Source: Blastomussa wellsi
Lineage: Eukaryota > Cnidaria > Anthozoa > Scleractinia > Plerogyridae
Length of the DNA: 64,000 nt
Reading direction: 5' to 3'
NCBI GenBank assembly: GCA_947652115.1
Contig: OX393562.1
Location: 8,546,593 to 8,610,592 of the forward strand
Positions within the stretch are counted from its first letter, which is position 1. The number at the start of each line of letters is the position of its first letter. This document shows positions 31,920 to 44,166 of the stretch, one piece after another. The notes beneath the pieces were generated by a model. The model did not search any database. It was not told the DNA's origin and was given only the letters and a program-made list of their open reading frames with translations. The translations under genes were made by a program, and so were the position numbers.

Positions 31920-32418
31920 TCACAGCTTCCGCTTCTTCAAAAGGTTTTTTGCGGTGATCAGCGCCGCGTTGGCCACAGCAAGAAAACGGCCGCACTTCAA
32001 AGCCATGTTGTCGGCCAGGTTGGAGAGCTCTTTGTGGATGATGTAGTCGTTTCTGAGTTCTTTTTGATGAGCATCGATGCCATCAACGTCAACGACCATT
32101 CCGACCCCTTTGGAGACAAGAAAAATGAAGCTGTCGATCAAGCTGTCAGTTGTCTTTGAGCATGTTGGTGCCCTCGAAAAGCCAGGAGACGAGCTTCAAC
32201 CAAATATCCACCCCGTGTTGCGCGCATATTATCACAAACGTTTTTGGATCATCTTCACCAATTCGGTGGTAGGTTTTGTGCGCGAATGTCGGGCAGATCA
32301 ACACGATGTTGTCGAACTTGCAACGAAAAGGGCCATAGATCTGGTCCATCACAAACTGCGATTTGCCTGAATTCATTGGACCCACAATCAACACGTTGAA
32401 CGGGATGTTGTGGTTCAT
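31920..32418 (-). pseudogene. ATPase-g3 fusion remnant produced by deletion (M3)
   Basis: The N-terminal half of the packaging ATPase (MNHNIPFNVLIVGPMNSGKS, P-loop intact) runs to WLFEGTN. It then jumps into g3 at the DSFIFLVSKGVG region, with a stop at the junction and a new frame. Walker B, sensor regions and the g3 N-terminus are lost. Confidence 0.65.
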
Positions 32419-32425
32419 TTCTATA

Positions 32426-33667
32426 TCAGTATTGCACAGATTCCAATTGCTGCCTCAAAATGTTCATCTGCGAGTCACTGATAACAAAGATGTAGCAGTT
32501 CACATTGCCTCCTCCACTCGCATTCCTCTTGAGCTCAAGTTGTACCCCGTCTTGGGTGTTTACGAGGCGCGTGCCGCTGCTGTGCAGCGACTGATCTGCC
32601 ATGGAGCGCAGATTGATCAAAAGACCGAACTTGTCATCGCTGTAGAACTTTTTCAGATTCATGTGTGGCGTTTTTGTCTGGGGAAAGAAGCTACGGACCG
32701 TCTCTCACATGTCTCTGTATAAGATGCCGTTGTTGTACAGCATGTTTGGCGTGCCGTTCACCGTGACGCTGACTTTCGAGAGGCCAGGGTTGAAGTACTT
32801 TTCCTTATCTCTGGCTCCTGGAGCATAAGGCTCGATGAACAGGAGAAGGATTCCTTTCAGGGACCTTCTCTGGGGGTTGACTCTGAGGTTAATCCTTTCC
32901 TTGGCTTTTGCGCAGGTGGTCATCTCATCAAGCTGGACGTGGTCGTACATTAATTCCTTGCCAGCGGCATAAACACTGTCCATGTCTTCCGCCAGAGCCT
33001 TGCTTCTGATCATTTCATACTCAAGCTGGATGTTTGTCAGCTTGTATTTCAGTTTTGTTGGGTCAGAGCTTTTGACAACCTGGGAGGCCGGCGCAAGGGT
33101 CAGCTCAAACATGAGGTCGTGGTAAAGAGCTTGGGGGTAAAAGACTCCGTGGTCGGTCAGCATCTGGTGGTCCAGTCTGATTTGGTATTTTGAGCCAAAA
33201 ACCTTGTTCAGCGCGTTTTCTGCGTGGAAAGCCTCGGTTTTCTTATCCCCACAGTTTGAGCGGATCTTGCAGAGGTCCTCGCTCTGAATTCCATCGAGCA
33301 GCATGTTGTCCCACTCCTCCTGCGAGAGGAAAAGGTCCTCCCAGATCTTGAAGATGTCATACCCCACCGTGTCCTGCAACACGGTGCCCGCGTATTTCAC
33401 AACCAGTTTGTTGACCAGAGCGCGCCCGACGTTTTGAACGAGGAAGTTGTTTGGGTCCCCTCCAGACAAGTCGATGTTGAAAAGCAGTGTGGGCGAGCCA
33501 GGCACGAGGACCTTGTCCTCACACAGCTTGGGCACATAAACATTAAGGGTCTCGCTGCGGTTGGCGTCGCTACGATCAAAGGTGATACGTTTTACCACGC
33601 GCTCGGCTTTCATCGCGCCAAGATTTTTCTCTTTGTGTGTTGGAAGAAGGTTTGCTTGCACCGCCAT
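32426..33667 (-). pseudogene. Major capsid protein candidate, M3 copy, one nonsense codon
   Basis: 414 codons from MAVQANLLP to ESVQY with a single in-frame TGA near 32,703 at a position where M1 has TGG (Trp). All landmarks are present in one frame: GGDPNNFLVQN, KIWEDLFLSQEEW, LDHQMLTDHGVFYPQAL, VNPQRRSLKGILLL, FGLLINLRSM. It is the best template for the family's full length. Capsid assignment rests on position, length and the Polinton gene set. Confidence 0.62.
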
Positions 33668-33702
33668 ATTTAAACAGAAATATATTTTTGTTTAAATATA
33701 CA
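33668..33702. promoter_or_regulatory. Bidirectional promoter, M3 copy
   Basis: 35 bp between divergent ATGs. Sequence catatttaaacagaaatata and tttaaatatacaatgg closely matches the reverse complement of the M1 spacer. Confidence 0.55.
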
Positions 33703-34284
33703 ATGGCGGAAGGTGGTGGTTTTGAAAACCCTGGTTTTGGATACGACGACCCTGATCTTGACCATGCTATTGACCACGATGGCGATGACGGTGAACAAGA
33801 GACAATCCGTCAAAACACAACCGGTCTATTTGGGCCTGGCTCTGCATCGACACCCTATGCTGGTGAACAATATGAAATGCAAACAATGCAGCACGAACAG
33901 AGCGGGATGCCTGACACTTCTTACACCGAGGAAACTCCATTGTTGGGCAGCTGTTCGCAATCACTGAGTGAACAAGCTTGGCTTGCTACAAAAGAACAAT
34001 TTCCGAACATGAGCTCAAGCGAGCTTGAGGTATTTTACAGCCCAAAAAACGGAAGGCTTCAAGTTAAAATGTTTGGCACTGGAAAAAAAGCATATGACAT
34101 ATTCACCACAAAAAAGGATACAAAACAAAAACAACTAAATCCAAGACTTACCAAAGAAATAAAAACTGCACTAGAGAAACAAAATATAATACCGGTAAGC
34201 TTGACATCGTCATTGCAAATATCCTTTAATAGATCACAGGTAAGAACCAATCAAAATGCATCCATAATTGAGCTTATTTCATAA
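33703..34284 (+). CDS. N-terminal part of the coiled-coil membrane protein (M3), truncated
   Basis: 194 open codons: MAEGGGFENPG, acidic DHAIDHDGDDGEQE, then GMPDTSYTEETPLLG, shared with the M1 copy (QHEQSGLPDESYVETPLLG). Downstream of ~33,960 it no longer resembles the M1/M2 copies and has no coiled-coil heptads or membrane segments, so the right end of M3 probably lies in this gene. A GTAAGC at ~34,194 could be read as a splice donor, but I have no evidence for splicing. Confidence 0.5.
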   Translation: MAEGGGFENPGFGYDDPDLDHAIDHDGDDGEQETIRQNTTGLFGPGSASTPYAGEQYEMQTMQHEQSGMPDTSYTEETPLLGSCSQSLSEQAWLATKEQFPNMSSSELEVFYSPKNGRLQVKMFGTGKKAYDIFTTKKDTKQKQLNPRLTKEIKTALEKQNIIPVSLTSSLQISFNRSQVRTNQNASIIELIS

Positions 34285-37200
34285 GTGCTGATATGCATTA
34301 CTCAAACTAGCAAGGTTACCGTAATTCTCGGGGCCAATGGCTGTCCTGATAGGCATTTCTGTTTCTGTGTGGTTCTCTAAACTTGGTCTGTTCTCATTTT
34401 AAATGACTTCAGTCATGTGGAAGGCACAGAAAAATTGCATGAGTCATGTTTACTTGTGCAAGCTGTCAGAAGAAGCAAGCAAGGTGGTCAAGATGAGCAG
34501 GGCTGAATTTGAAATCAATGTTGTCAATGGATTAATTGTTGAACAAATTGTTTTAAAAATGTGGAAAGGCCAAAGAATTGCGAAGCTTAATGCCTGTAGG
34601 ATGCGCTGCAGATGAACTAAACCCATTGTGGTTAGATTACGTCTGCTACGCAGGCTAATTGGTGAGGTTGTGTTTCGAATCTCCATATTTGCAGGGGGCG
34701 GTGCAGGACAGAAAAGGGGAGGCTGGAGGGCAGGGAACGGGAAGTGGGAGGATCTGTCCCCTTACTATACTAGAAGGGACGTTGATTCATGTTAAAAGTT
34801 TAGGTCTCAATACAGAGAAAAATGCTTATTTTCAGAAACCATGAAGTTGTTGTTCGTTGCTCTGGCAACACCGATGTCAATGAAATCTACATTTTTGGAA
34901 ACATTAAATCTCTAGTAAATGCTCGTCCGACCCAAGACAGTGAAGTATTAGCCTTTTAAAGCTGGGTTGGTGTGATGCTGAAAAACTCAGACAAGCCACC
35001 TTAAAAACTCATTCCTGTTTTTTTTTCTGGCTTACCGATATATACCGTGCACTTACTGACCATGCAATGCCTGTTATGAGAACTGATCACATTCATGGAT
35101 TTGTAATAGCTCACAATAAGTAATTATATCTATTAAAAGTAATAGTGATTAACTTGATTCATGTTTAGATACAATATTCCCTGAAAGGAAAAGTGCCATG
35201 GGTAGTGAAGCTCCTGCTGACTGGATAAAGAAAATAGCAAAAGCTACTGAGGTATGCCTAAGAAATGGGAGTTTTACTAGGTTATGGTGTAAATCGCTCG
35301 AAATCAAATGAGATAGTTGCAAAGGAGTACTGACTATTCTGCATTCCTTTCATGTAGTGAGACACTGGTGAGATACTTGATGACATGTTATACCATGCAA
35401 CACTGTGTTCATGTAGTGACCCTCGCAGACTGAGGGAGTGCCCATGCTGACTTGGAATCTTTATAACTTTTTCAATATTTAACCAAAAGCTATGAAACTG
35501 GGTGCCTTCATCTAAAATTTATCTGAGATCAATTTGGTATGACAGGTTATTATATCGGGAAATTAACATGCTGGCTGACACAATCAGCGGGATCTTTGTT
35601 TTGTAGATAAGACCACCTCAAACTATAAAATGAAGACAGTATCTTTTTGGGCCGTTGCTAGGGAAAATTCAGTCGGCTGCAACTTGACTTAGCATTGCTT
35701 TAATGTAACTAAATTTACACAGCCAGTTGATGATGTCATCATGGCACACCCTATGTCATGTGACCCAAAACAGAAAACTGAGTTTTTTGCAAGTCAATTA
35801 CCGTCTTATTCCCAGTTTGTAGCATCTGGTCAAATTATACATTGCACGCAAGAATTGTAAGCATACGTTTTTTGTTAGCACAATAACTTAAAAACTGACA
35901 AAAAATGTGGTTTGATTGCCACATTTTTGTGCATCATTTTCTTGTTATTTTGATTTTCCTAAAATGCATGCTTACGTTTCTAAAAATTCATTTTTTTCAG
36001 ATTAATTCAAAAAACAGAAGCTAAGATTTGTTGTCTGTACCGGAAGTAAAATGCTATGATATTTGATTGGCTGAAAGCATCGTAATTGACATCGCTGCAA
36101 TGAGTTGGCTTCCTCACTGCTCACGTATGCCGGCTTCAAAAACTAAATTTCTTCATTCAGCGAACTTTCATTCGAATCTTGCTTGATTTTGCATAGCTTT
36201 AACAATGGTTTTTGTCCCTTAGTTAACATCTTCAGGCTATTACAAATCTAAACGAGGTTGGATGTAAGTATTAAAAAGAGTTTTAGTTTGAGCTTCATCA
36301 TAATCAGATTGTAACCTTGTTGTTAGCTGCTGAACAAATTATTTCAGCTGTTTTGGTGGGCAATTTTCGGCAGCTAAGTCTGGTTTACTCAGAATCAGTT
36401 TTTGAAGCTACAGCGAAGTAACACTGACAATTTTTTCTTCCTTCGCTCGCCGACAAAACAAATTGATATATTAAGTACTGCTAGAGTTTAATTGTTTGTT
36501 CTTTGTTAAGCTCAAGTGACAATGCTTGAACTTTTGACCATGGTTTACACAGGCTTCTGTAATGACCTGAAGGGGAAACTTTCAAAACACGGTAGTTCTG
36601 TATGTTCACATTTTTACTCAAATTCACTTTTGTCCAAAAATATATCACGTTGGCGGTGTTGTTTTCGTTTGTTTTGCAAAACAGCAGATGCACCGAATAC
36701 ATCAAGGAAAATGTGAAATTTGTACATAAAATTAAAATTCATTTTTAACCAGGTGTTGTTCTCGCTGTTTACCGTCATTGTTTCTCAAGATCCCTATTCA
36801 GCACATGAAGCGGTCTTCCATTGTTACCCATACTACATGTCAGTCTTGTCTTTTAGCTGAAGACTGAATCTGTTAGGACCTTGAGTATTTATTGGACAAA
36901 ATTATGTACCAAAATTATTTACACCTTATTGCAAGCTTTTGTGCTACTACTTCAAATATATTATCAAGAGAAATCTTTTCTAACAACACCAAACATCGAA
37001 AACAAATTTCGAAGTTCCACTGAATTTCATTGAATCGCTTAAAAGATGTCAGATTTTTCCTGTAGCTTGCGAGCTTTGAAATTCATTTTCTTAGTCTCTG
37101 ATAAGAAATTGTCAAATATTATCATTATTATTATTATTAGTATATTATCAAAAGAAATCTTTTCTAACAACACCAAACATCGAAAACAAATTTCCAAGTT

Positions 37201-37611
37201 CCACTATAATTCCACTGAATCACTTAAAGACAATTTTACAAAATGGCTACACATAAGATTTTGCCTATAGCTTGTGGTCTTTAAAATTCAGTTTCCCAGG
37301 CATTGATAAGAAATTATTGTTGGTGTTATCTCAAATAATTACTTACATCTGTAACTTTTATTAAGGGTAAAAAATAACACAATATGATTTAAATTCTGGT
37401 ACTCGATTTTTGTCCAACTTAAATAAATATCACTCAACTTCCTGATGGATTCCCTCTTAATTTGTAGCTTTGATCTGACAATGTTAATTGAAATAGCTGT
37501 ATATAAATACATAAATAATATGATATACATAAAGGCTTGACTAACTATCACATCCAGGTGACATGAGGACATTCAGGATCAAATATCTTATTTTTATAGA
37601 AAATTAGAGCC
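34285..37611. other. Host-like non-coding DNA right of M3
   Basis: A+T-rich, with short open frames only. 36,960-37,020 and 37,140-37,205 share a repeated stretch (atcttttctaacaacaccaaacatcg), a local duplication with an (att)n run between. Possible exon fragments at 34,830-34,960 and 35,169-35,251. Confidence 0.5.
35169..35251 (+). other. Possible host exon
   Basis: A pyrimidine-poor but AG-ended acceptor (catgtttag) precedes 83 bp that can be read without stop as ERKSAMGSEAPADWIKKIAK, followed by GAG|gtatgc, a good donor. No flanking exons could be linked. Confidence 0.25.
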
Positions 37612-38570
37612 AATTAAAGTTTCTTAAAGGAGGAAACGCTAGTCAACAGTTCCCAATTCATCGGGCAGATTGTTCCACAGATACGGAATCTTGTTGAAAG
37701 ATGTTCCCTTAAAAAGTTCAGTTCTAACTCTATATTAATTTTCAGTTCATTACTTGAAAATGATCGTAGCCTCTCTTCTGAGCAAAATTGAGCAAATTGA
37801 GCAATGAGCAATTGAGATATCCACACTCAAAGTGCACCTAACCCCAAAATATTTATTCGCTACAATAAGTCTTTGCATCAGTCCGAAACGTGGTACACCT
37901 TTCGTTTCTCCTTTTTACCAAATGCTGACTTAACTTTTGTAGCATTTAAAATTTGCAAGAAACCGAGCATCAATTGTTACACGGCCGAGTCAGAAGGGGC
38001 ATGGGTCTATTCCAGGGTTGACATCACAAACTGATTTGCATTGCATTAAGTCTTTGTAAATATGCATGCAAACCAGTTTTTGACGTCTACCAAGGAATAG
38101 ACCCACGCCCCTTCTGACTCAGTTAAGTGAAGCAAATAACGTACAGTTTTTCGCAACTTTTCAATGCTATAAATAGTCCGCATTCAGTAAAAAGGAAAAA
38201 CGAAAGGTGCAATGCGTTTCGAACTGCTGCAAAGGTTTATTTTAATGAAAACATATTTTGGGGTTAGGTGTACTTTAAGTTTATAAAATGTTGTGAAGTC
38301 TTGGACTTCTTTGTGATAAACCAGCGGAAGTAGGTTGAGATGTTTTAGGTGCTCATTAGATTGGGTAAAATAAGCTGCATCACACATCGTTTCACCCCTT
38401 CTATTCTTTTTATCATTGTGAGTGAATTTGGACTCCAGATTTCATAGGCATACTCAAGATGAGAAGGAACAGGAGAAAAATAAGATCTCAGTGTTGGTAA
38501 TAAAGTTTGTTCCTGCTGGGGATGCACAATGTGCGAGGCAGCAAGGCAGTGAGCCATGCGAACCAGTCGT
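37612..38570 (-). mobile_element. LINE reverse-transcriptase tail, split by a foldback element
   Basis: Minus-strand fragments resemble a non-LTR RT C-terminus: LEYAYEIWSPNSLTMI near 38,440, LKHLNLLPLVYHKEVQDF near 38,320, and a WNNLPDEL-like stretch followed by VSSFKKL at ~37,620-37,690. The element at 37,826-38,280 lies in between. Frames are decayed. Confidence 0.6.
37826..38280. repeat. 455-bp foldback/MITE-like element
   Basis: The ends are inverted repeats: ctcaaagtgcacctaacccc at the left and its near-complement at the right (ggggttaggtgtactttaag). The inner parts also pair (gtcagaaggggcatgggtct against agacccacgccccttctgac). No coding capacity. It interrupts the LINE tail. Confidence 0.75.
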
Positions 38571-38640
38571 GTGAGACATTCAAAACACGCAAGGCAGTCG
38601 AAAACATGCGAGGCACTGTTCGCTTCAGAAATCACAGGCA

Positions 38641-41600
38641 CAACAACGAAAACGTTATTAAGTTAAGTTAAGTTATTCCGTAGGAGTCATGCTCACTATT
38701 ACGTAGATTTCTAGAGCAAACACACTGTTTAAAAAAAGAGTAAATTGATGTATTAGTTTATTTTCTACTTTACTTATGTCGTTCTCGTGATTTCCAAAGT
38801 GTTTCTACTATTCCCAGAGCATGTTTGGACATGAAACACGTTTTCCTTTATTTTGAGGACATAGCAATAGGTAGTAATTTTGACCAATTTCCGGTATCCT
38901 CCTGCTTCAAACGTCTCAGGGCTCATCACGCATGAGACTTCCGCACAGGAAGCTATTGTTCTGGCTAGAAATTTGCAGCTATCCATTGTCACGTCACCGT
39001 TTTGCCCATATGATCCCATATGCCGTGCTGTGACCACACAAACAGAGGCTGGGTAAGCCTGTAATCAAGCTGGTGTCCATTTGATTTACAGTACTAATTC
39101 TGAAAAAAAGCCATGAGTGATGTTAATAAATAAATTTATACCATTATATTCGTACAGTATAGTTTTGTTTCAGTGGAACTTGTGCAGTTGAATGGCTCGA
39201 ATCCCTTACATGGTCTTACATGGCCTTTAGCCAGGGCATCTGATAATTTGTGGGGAAAAAAGTCAAATTTCACGAGATTTGCAGAGCCAAAGTTGCGGAG
39301 AAAATGGCCGATTTCGCAGGGATTTTGCGGGAGTTTTGGGAGCAAATTTCGCTAAAATGCAAACAAGAAACATGCCAGAAAAAATACTGCAGGATGTCAA
39401 ATTCGGGACAAGAAAGAAAACATAAAAGTTCATCCAACACAGTTCTAAAGTGAATCTCTTATCATTTTTAAACGTAAATGAAAGCCTTCCTTTTAAATCA
39501 ATTTTTAAAGTCATAAATTTTATATGTAAATACGATAGTTTTTCAATAATTGTTTATTGATAATTTTTGAGTATTTTTAGCACCTTTATTATTTCTATTG
39601 TCTCTGAAAAGCCCCCATGGGGAGTTGACAATAATTGGTATTTGTTCTTGTTTCGAGTGGCAAAAATGTCAACCGGTTATCCTTCTTTTTCAGCTGCAAT
39701 TTAAAGCCGAAAACAGCAATGCAATAAATTTCTTTTCTTTTCTCGCTGTCTTGTGTTGCTTTGTAGTTTCAAGGTAAGATTGTTTGTGATTGAAGGTTCA
39801 AATCCATTTGTGAAGTCAAAACATTCTTGCGTCTCGATCGTGTCCTGCATGTTCGAGTAGGTAAGTCTTCACATTGTCCAGTGCCCAGTTTTTCGCAACA
39901 TTAATCTAAGAACGCCTGGTAGTTTTTGGTACGTTGTTTACTCGTGGCAGTGGCGAAATTTCAAGATAAATTTACAAGTTTACAGCATTTAAACAGCCCC
40001 AATAGTTAAGATAAGTTTAAAACATGTTGTGCTGACATGTATTTGTTAGGATTTGTAGTAAATTTCGCGTGTTTTTGTCAATTTTGCAGGATTTCATGGA
40101 AATACCTGAATTTCGCGGCTCTGTGACCACACGAAATATCAGAAGCCCTGTTTAGCATCTGCCTCGCATGGCTCACATGCTTCGCACAATTGCCTTGCAT
40201 GGCTCACATGCCTCGCACTTCTGCCTCGCTGGCTTGCGTATTGTATATACTCGTTCCTGCTGATAGTGTGGCGAATTTTGAGGATGAAAAACATGGTACT
40301 GACTATGCAGCAGACTGAAAAGTTTACAACTTGACCCTGCTATCTATTTAAAAAACCACTACCTGGTCAGTGGTTACCTTAAAAATCCATGTGACCTGGA
40401 TGTAGTCTACACCTGAGTACACGATATGTTCATATGATACTGGTCAGTAGATACCTTTTTCATGGATGCCCAATATCATTTGGGGAAACATTCAAAAATT
40501 CTTCTAGTGGCTGGGTAGGTGATATGAGTTTCTGTAGGCAAAACCTTCATTATAAAGTAAAATATAGATTTAGCCAAGCCTAAAAGTGTAGCTCCAATAT
40601 TATTTCTTTGGTGGTAAAGTTCTTAAAAAAAATGTGAAAATACCCTTGCAAAAATTGCTGTCAATTAAGTTACTGCCTTTTTATGCAACTACTATCAGAG
40701 ATTCCATAGTTGAACCTTCTATTCCAATGACAGAATTCTGCTGAGGAGGAAAAACATACCAAAACAGCAGACTGAAAAGAGTACAGCTTGAGCCTCCAAT
40801 CTATTTAAAAACCACTACCTGGTCAGCGGTCACCTCAAAAAACCATGTGACAATACAATACTAGACAATACAAGTTCTCTCAAACGTCTCTGCACTATCT
40901 GAGATTGTCTCACTAGTTTAAGAAAGAGGGTGACCATAAATAGGTTTTCATGAATTTTTGCAAATGACAAGGTCAAAACTTGAAAAAGTCAGCCTGACTT
41001 TTTCAAGTTCAGATCTAAAGCTCCTGATGATATCATGGTTATATCACTCCATATTTAGCTTCAGTACTCTGGCATAGTAATTTTAACAAAACATGACCAC
41101 TGGTTGTTGATTTCCAATGGTGTAAACATGATGATTGTTTTTGGGCTGATGAATTTTTGAAGTTAAACTCATGACAGTGCCCCTTTAATGCTCCCATTAG
41201 GCTCTCTCAGCTTGATCCTCTTCTTCAGTTCTTCTTCTTGAATACATTTTCAATTGAGCTCCTTTACCTGCCGCAGGCCATGAATGGGAAGAAATGTTCA
41301 CTTATATATTTCAGTTGACGAAACAAGGTGCTGAGTTCGAAACTGTCCGTACAGTAGTAGATACATGTAAGGTAAAGTCTGCGTACGATCGTAGTGGCCC
41401 ATCCGTCCGAAGCTTATCCCAGTAGTACAGTGGAAACTGTCTTTATTCCCCCTCTTTATATGCAAACATTGAAAACTTACAGCTTACAGATTAAAGTGCC
41501 TATGAAGTAAAATTTTTTTTTGCATATTTTTCAAGTATATTGTACCCTTATTCCAAAATGACAAAAGAAATTCGGTGGAAAGGAAAGAAAATCCAATTTT

Positions 41601-41929
41601 TGGCTGCTTAAAGTACATAAATAGGGGGTTCCGGAGACTGGGAACGATTTAAGCGGTGATGACATAATTATTGCTTCCAGCATGTTGTTTACACATAGTT
41701 TCCTGTTGCTTTTGAGTGAACTTCTCCTAGTCAGAGGACTATAGCTTGTATTCTCATGGGCTAAATTTACACTGTCTGACAGTAGCCATGAAATACCTTC
41801 CTCAACATCCATTTCAAGCGATGAACAATCTTCAAGAAGCGATTCTTCACTTGAAATTCAGATAGTTGGACATATCCAATGGCCTTATGCGCCCGAAACT
41901 GTGGTGCTGCATTAGTGGGAAGTATAACA
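38641..41929. other. Non-coding region
   Basis: No gene supported. Contains diverged short repeats of a gcctcgcatggctcacatg type near 40,155-40,230, related in wording to 38,520-38,620, and a duplicated phrase (accactacctggtcagnggt) at ~40,355 and ~40,810. The stretch 41,490-41,760 may be an old SINE or MITE. Confidence 0.5.
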
Positions 41930-43260
41930 ATATAATTTGGTTTTATCAACTGGGTTGATAATGTCAATTGGCCACCGTAAAGAGATTCAATTGCTGACGT
42001 TTCGAGCATTAGCCCTTCATCGGACTGAATCAAGGAATTGTGGGTCGTGTGTGTTTTATATACAGAAAGATGGAGCTTCTCTGTTGGCTGGTGCCTGGTA
42101 ACGTGAAAACAACAGAATAAATTAGTTGAATGAAAAGCGTTTGTTGATACCGCGAGGATTAAGAGTGCCGATTTGAAAAATAAATTTTTGTTCAAGAGTT
42201 TTACGGCTTTCCGTGTTTCCTTGGTGAAGGGAAAGGCCGCAGACTACCATATGTTGCTTAGAATGATTTGGCAGATTGAAGTGTCTCGCGACCGCTTTCG
42301 ATGCATTTTTGTCGTCTTTCTCTACGTCACGAAGGTGTTCTCGGAATCGGTCGCCAAGTCGTCTCCCTGATTCGCCGATGTACAACTTTTTGCAAAGAGT
42401 GCAAGTTATACAGTAGATGGCATTGGCCGAGGTACAGGTGAAATGATCAGTGATTTTGATAGATCGCTTGGGTCCCGATATTTTGTCAACGTTGTGAATA
42501 AAAGGGCATGTTTTGCATCGTGTGCGAGCGCATTTAAAAGTTCCGGGTTGATCACTAGTTTGGAATGCACTTCTAACTAAAAAGTTACCTATGTTTTTGT
42601 CGCGTTTGAATGAAATTAATGGAGGTTGCGAAAAGATTCTACCAGTGTCGGCATCATTTTGAAGTAATTTAAAGTTTTTGAGAATGATGGAATTAACTGC
42701 CAGGTTGTGAGGGTGAAATCTGAGGGTGAATGGGATTCTATCATTGTTTTCTCTCTGTGACGTTTGTAGTGCTGACTGTCGATCAATTTGTTGGGCGCGA
42801 TGATGGCCCGCTTGAACAACAGAAGCAAGTTAGCCGCGTTTGTCGAAGAAATTGCACATTTCCTCTGATTTTAAGGAAAAATCAGAGTCATCACTACAAA
42901 GACATTGATTTGTTTGTAATAATTGTTCACGAATGAAAAACAGTTGAGTGTTAACACTAACTCAGCCAGGCAGAGTAGTGTTTCCGAGCTTGGTTCCTTA
43001 ACAGTGCATAAATCAAAAAAAAGTTTGAAGGCGAGAAGACCTTCGCCATTTGGGGTGACGGTGTAAAGAGATGTAATATCCATAGTGAAAATAAGTTTGT
43101 CTTCGCCCAGGAAATTGAAATCGCGAAAAATTTGAAGAGCGTGTTGACTGTCTTTAACATATGACGGTAAAGATCTGCCAATAGGTGCCATAATTTTGTC
43201 TAAATAGCTGGAGTAGTAATAGCGGGATTTAACAAATAACACCTGATCTTCAGTCATTTA
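41930..43260 (-). mobile_element. Penelope-like element, 5' truncated (copy P1)
   Basis: Reading on the minus strand: a reverse-transcriptase piece (FTMDITSLYT, near 43,080), then a Cys-rich linker (CARTRCKTCPF-like) and a GIY-YIG nuclease (LYIGESGRRLGDRFREHL, 42,385-42,122). The 3' region holds a conserved gaagggctaatgctcgaaac segment and ends near aaattatattgt. RT plus C-terminal GIY-YIG is diagnostic of Penelope-like elements. Several shifts; inactive. Confidence 0.85.
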
Positions 43261-43346
43261 TTTTCCCATTTTAAAGCTCCCAACGCACGAAAAATTTCAC
43301 ACGTTGGGAGCTTTAAAATAGGAAAATAAATGGCTAGAGATCAGGT
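43240..43346. repeat. Snap-back palindrome at the 5' break of P1
   Basis: 43,240-43,285 and 43,301-43,346 are near-perfect inverted copies (caacgtg... centred on ~43,293). The inversion continues into Penelope sequence (43,209-43,250 against ~43,336-43,376), so a short inverted piece of the element was joined head to head. Confidence 0.75.
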
Positions 43347-43572
43347 GTGTATTTGTTAAATCTCGCTATTACTACTGAGGAAGGAGAAGGCGTAATCAAC
43401 AACCAATTTTCGACAACTATGTGTGTGTGAAAGCAAATAATTACGCAAACACTAGTTAACAAAAGAGCGTGACACCGAGCCAAGTGAGCGGTTGTGTCGC
43501 AGAATTATTTTCCCCTGTTACAACAGCAGGCTCGCCAATTGAAGAATTATCTGCACAAGTATATACGCCAAT

Positions 43573-43788
43573 ATGGCTGCAGCAAGAACCAGCGAGCGAG
43601 AGGCATCAAAAAGCGCAAACAGGTCAACAAACGAATTGACAACAAAGGAGGACATACAAATGCTACCACCGGAGTTAATGGAAAGGTTATGCAAGGAGTA
43701 TCTTGTAGACGAAATGTCTGCACTGGATATATACGAATTTGCGTGCCAGACTTATTTTCCTGTTGAAGAATTATCTGCACAAGTATAA
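43573..43788 (+). CDS. Small protein, first copy of a duplicated gene, truncated
   Basis: 71 residues: MAAARTSEREASKSANRST, then DIQMLPPELMERLCKEYLV shared with the next gene, then a different C-terminus running into the following repeat unit. Probably a 3'-truncated duplicate. Function unknown. Confidence 0.35.
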   Translation: MAAARTSEREASKSANRSTNELTTKEDIQMLPPELMERLCKEYLVDEMSALDIYEFACQTYFPVEELSAQV

Positions 43789-43857
43789 GCCAATATTGCT
43801 GCAGCAAGAACCAGCGAGCGAGAGGCATCAAAAAGTGCAAACAGGTCAACAAACGAA

Positions 43858-44166
43858 TTGACAACAATGGAGGACATACAAATGCTTCCCCCAGAGTTAA
43901 TGGAAAGGATATGCATGGAGTATCTTGTAATAAAAAGAGGGGGGAGAAAAGAAATGGGTTGGGATGAGGTGCATGATGAACTGTCACAGGCACCTTTTTG
44001 CGAAAAACTTGGGCGAATTACAAAAACGATCTCTTGCCGCAAATGTAACGTTTGCGGAAAAACTGGTTTATGTGCTGCATGTTTTAAAAATGGGAAAAAA
44101 CATTACCTTGAAGCATTTCACTGGCCTGAAGACGAATACTGCGAAACATTTATAAAATACATATGA
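43858..44166 (+). CDS. Small zinc-ribbon protein, second copy of the duplicated gene
   Basis: 102 residues from ATG at 43,858. The upstream codons match the first copy, but its start ATG has become ATT, so this start may be secondary. After MLPPELMERICMEYLV come WDEVHDELSQAPFCEKLGR and CRKCNVCGKTGLCAAC, a compact Cys cluster likely to bind zinc. Possibly a transposase or Polinton accessory zinc protein; not identified. Confidence 0.4.
   Translation: MTTMEDIQMLPPELMERICMEYLVIKRGGRKEMGWDEVHDELSQAPFCEKLGRITKTISCRKCNVCGKTGLCAACFKNGKKHYLEAFHWPEDEYCETFIKYI

Noticed and set aside
1..34284. Adenovirus-type cysteine protease expected in Polintons
   Set aside because: I looked for a His...Asp/Glu...Cys layout in all cassette genes and saw none; it may be lost or absent in this lineage.
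34100..35260. A spliced gene running from the M3 coiled-coil gene into host exons
   Set aside because: A GTAAGC and some AG sites exist, but no consistent frame or homology supports the splicing.
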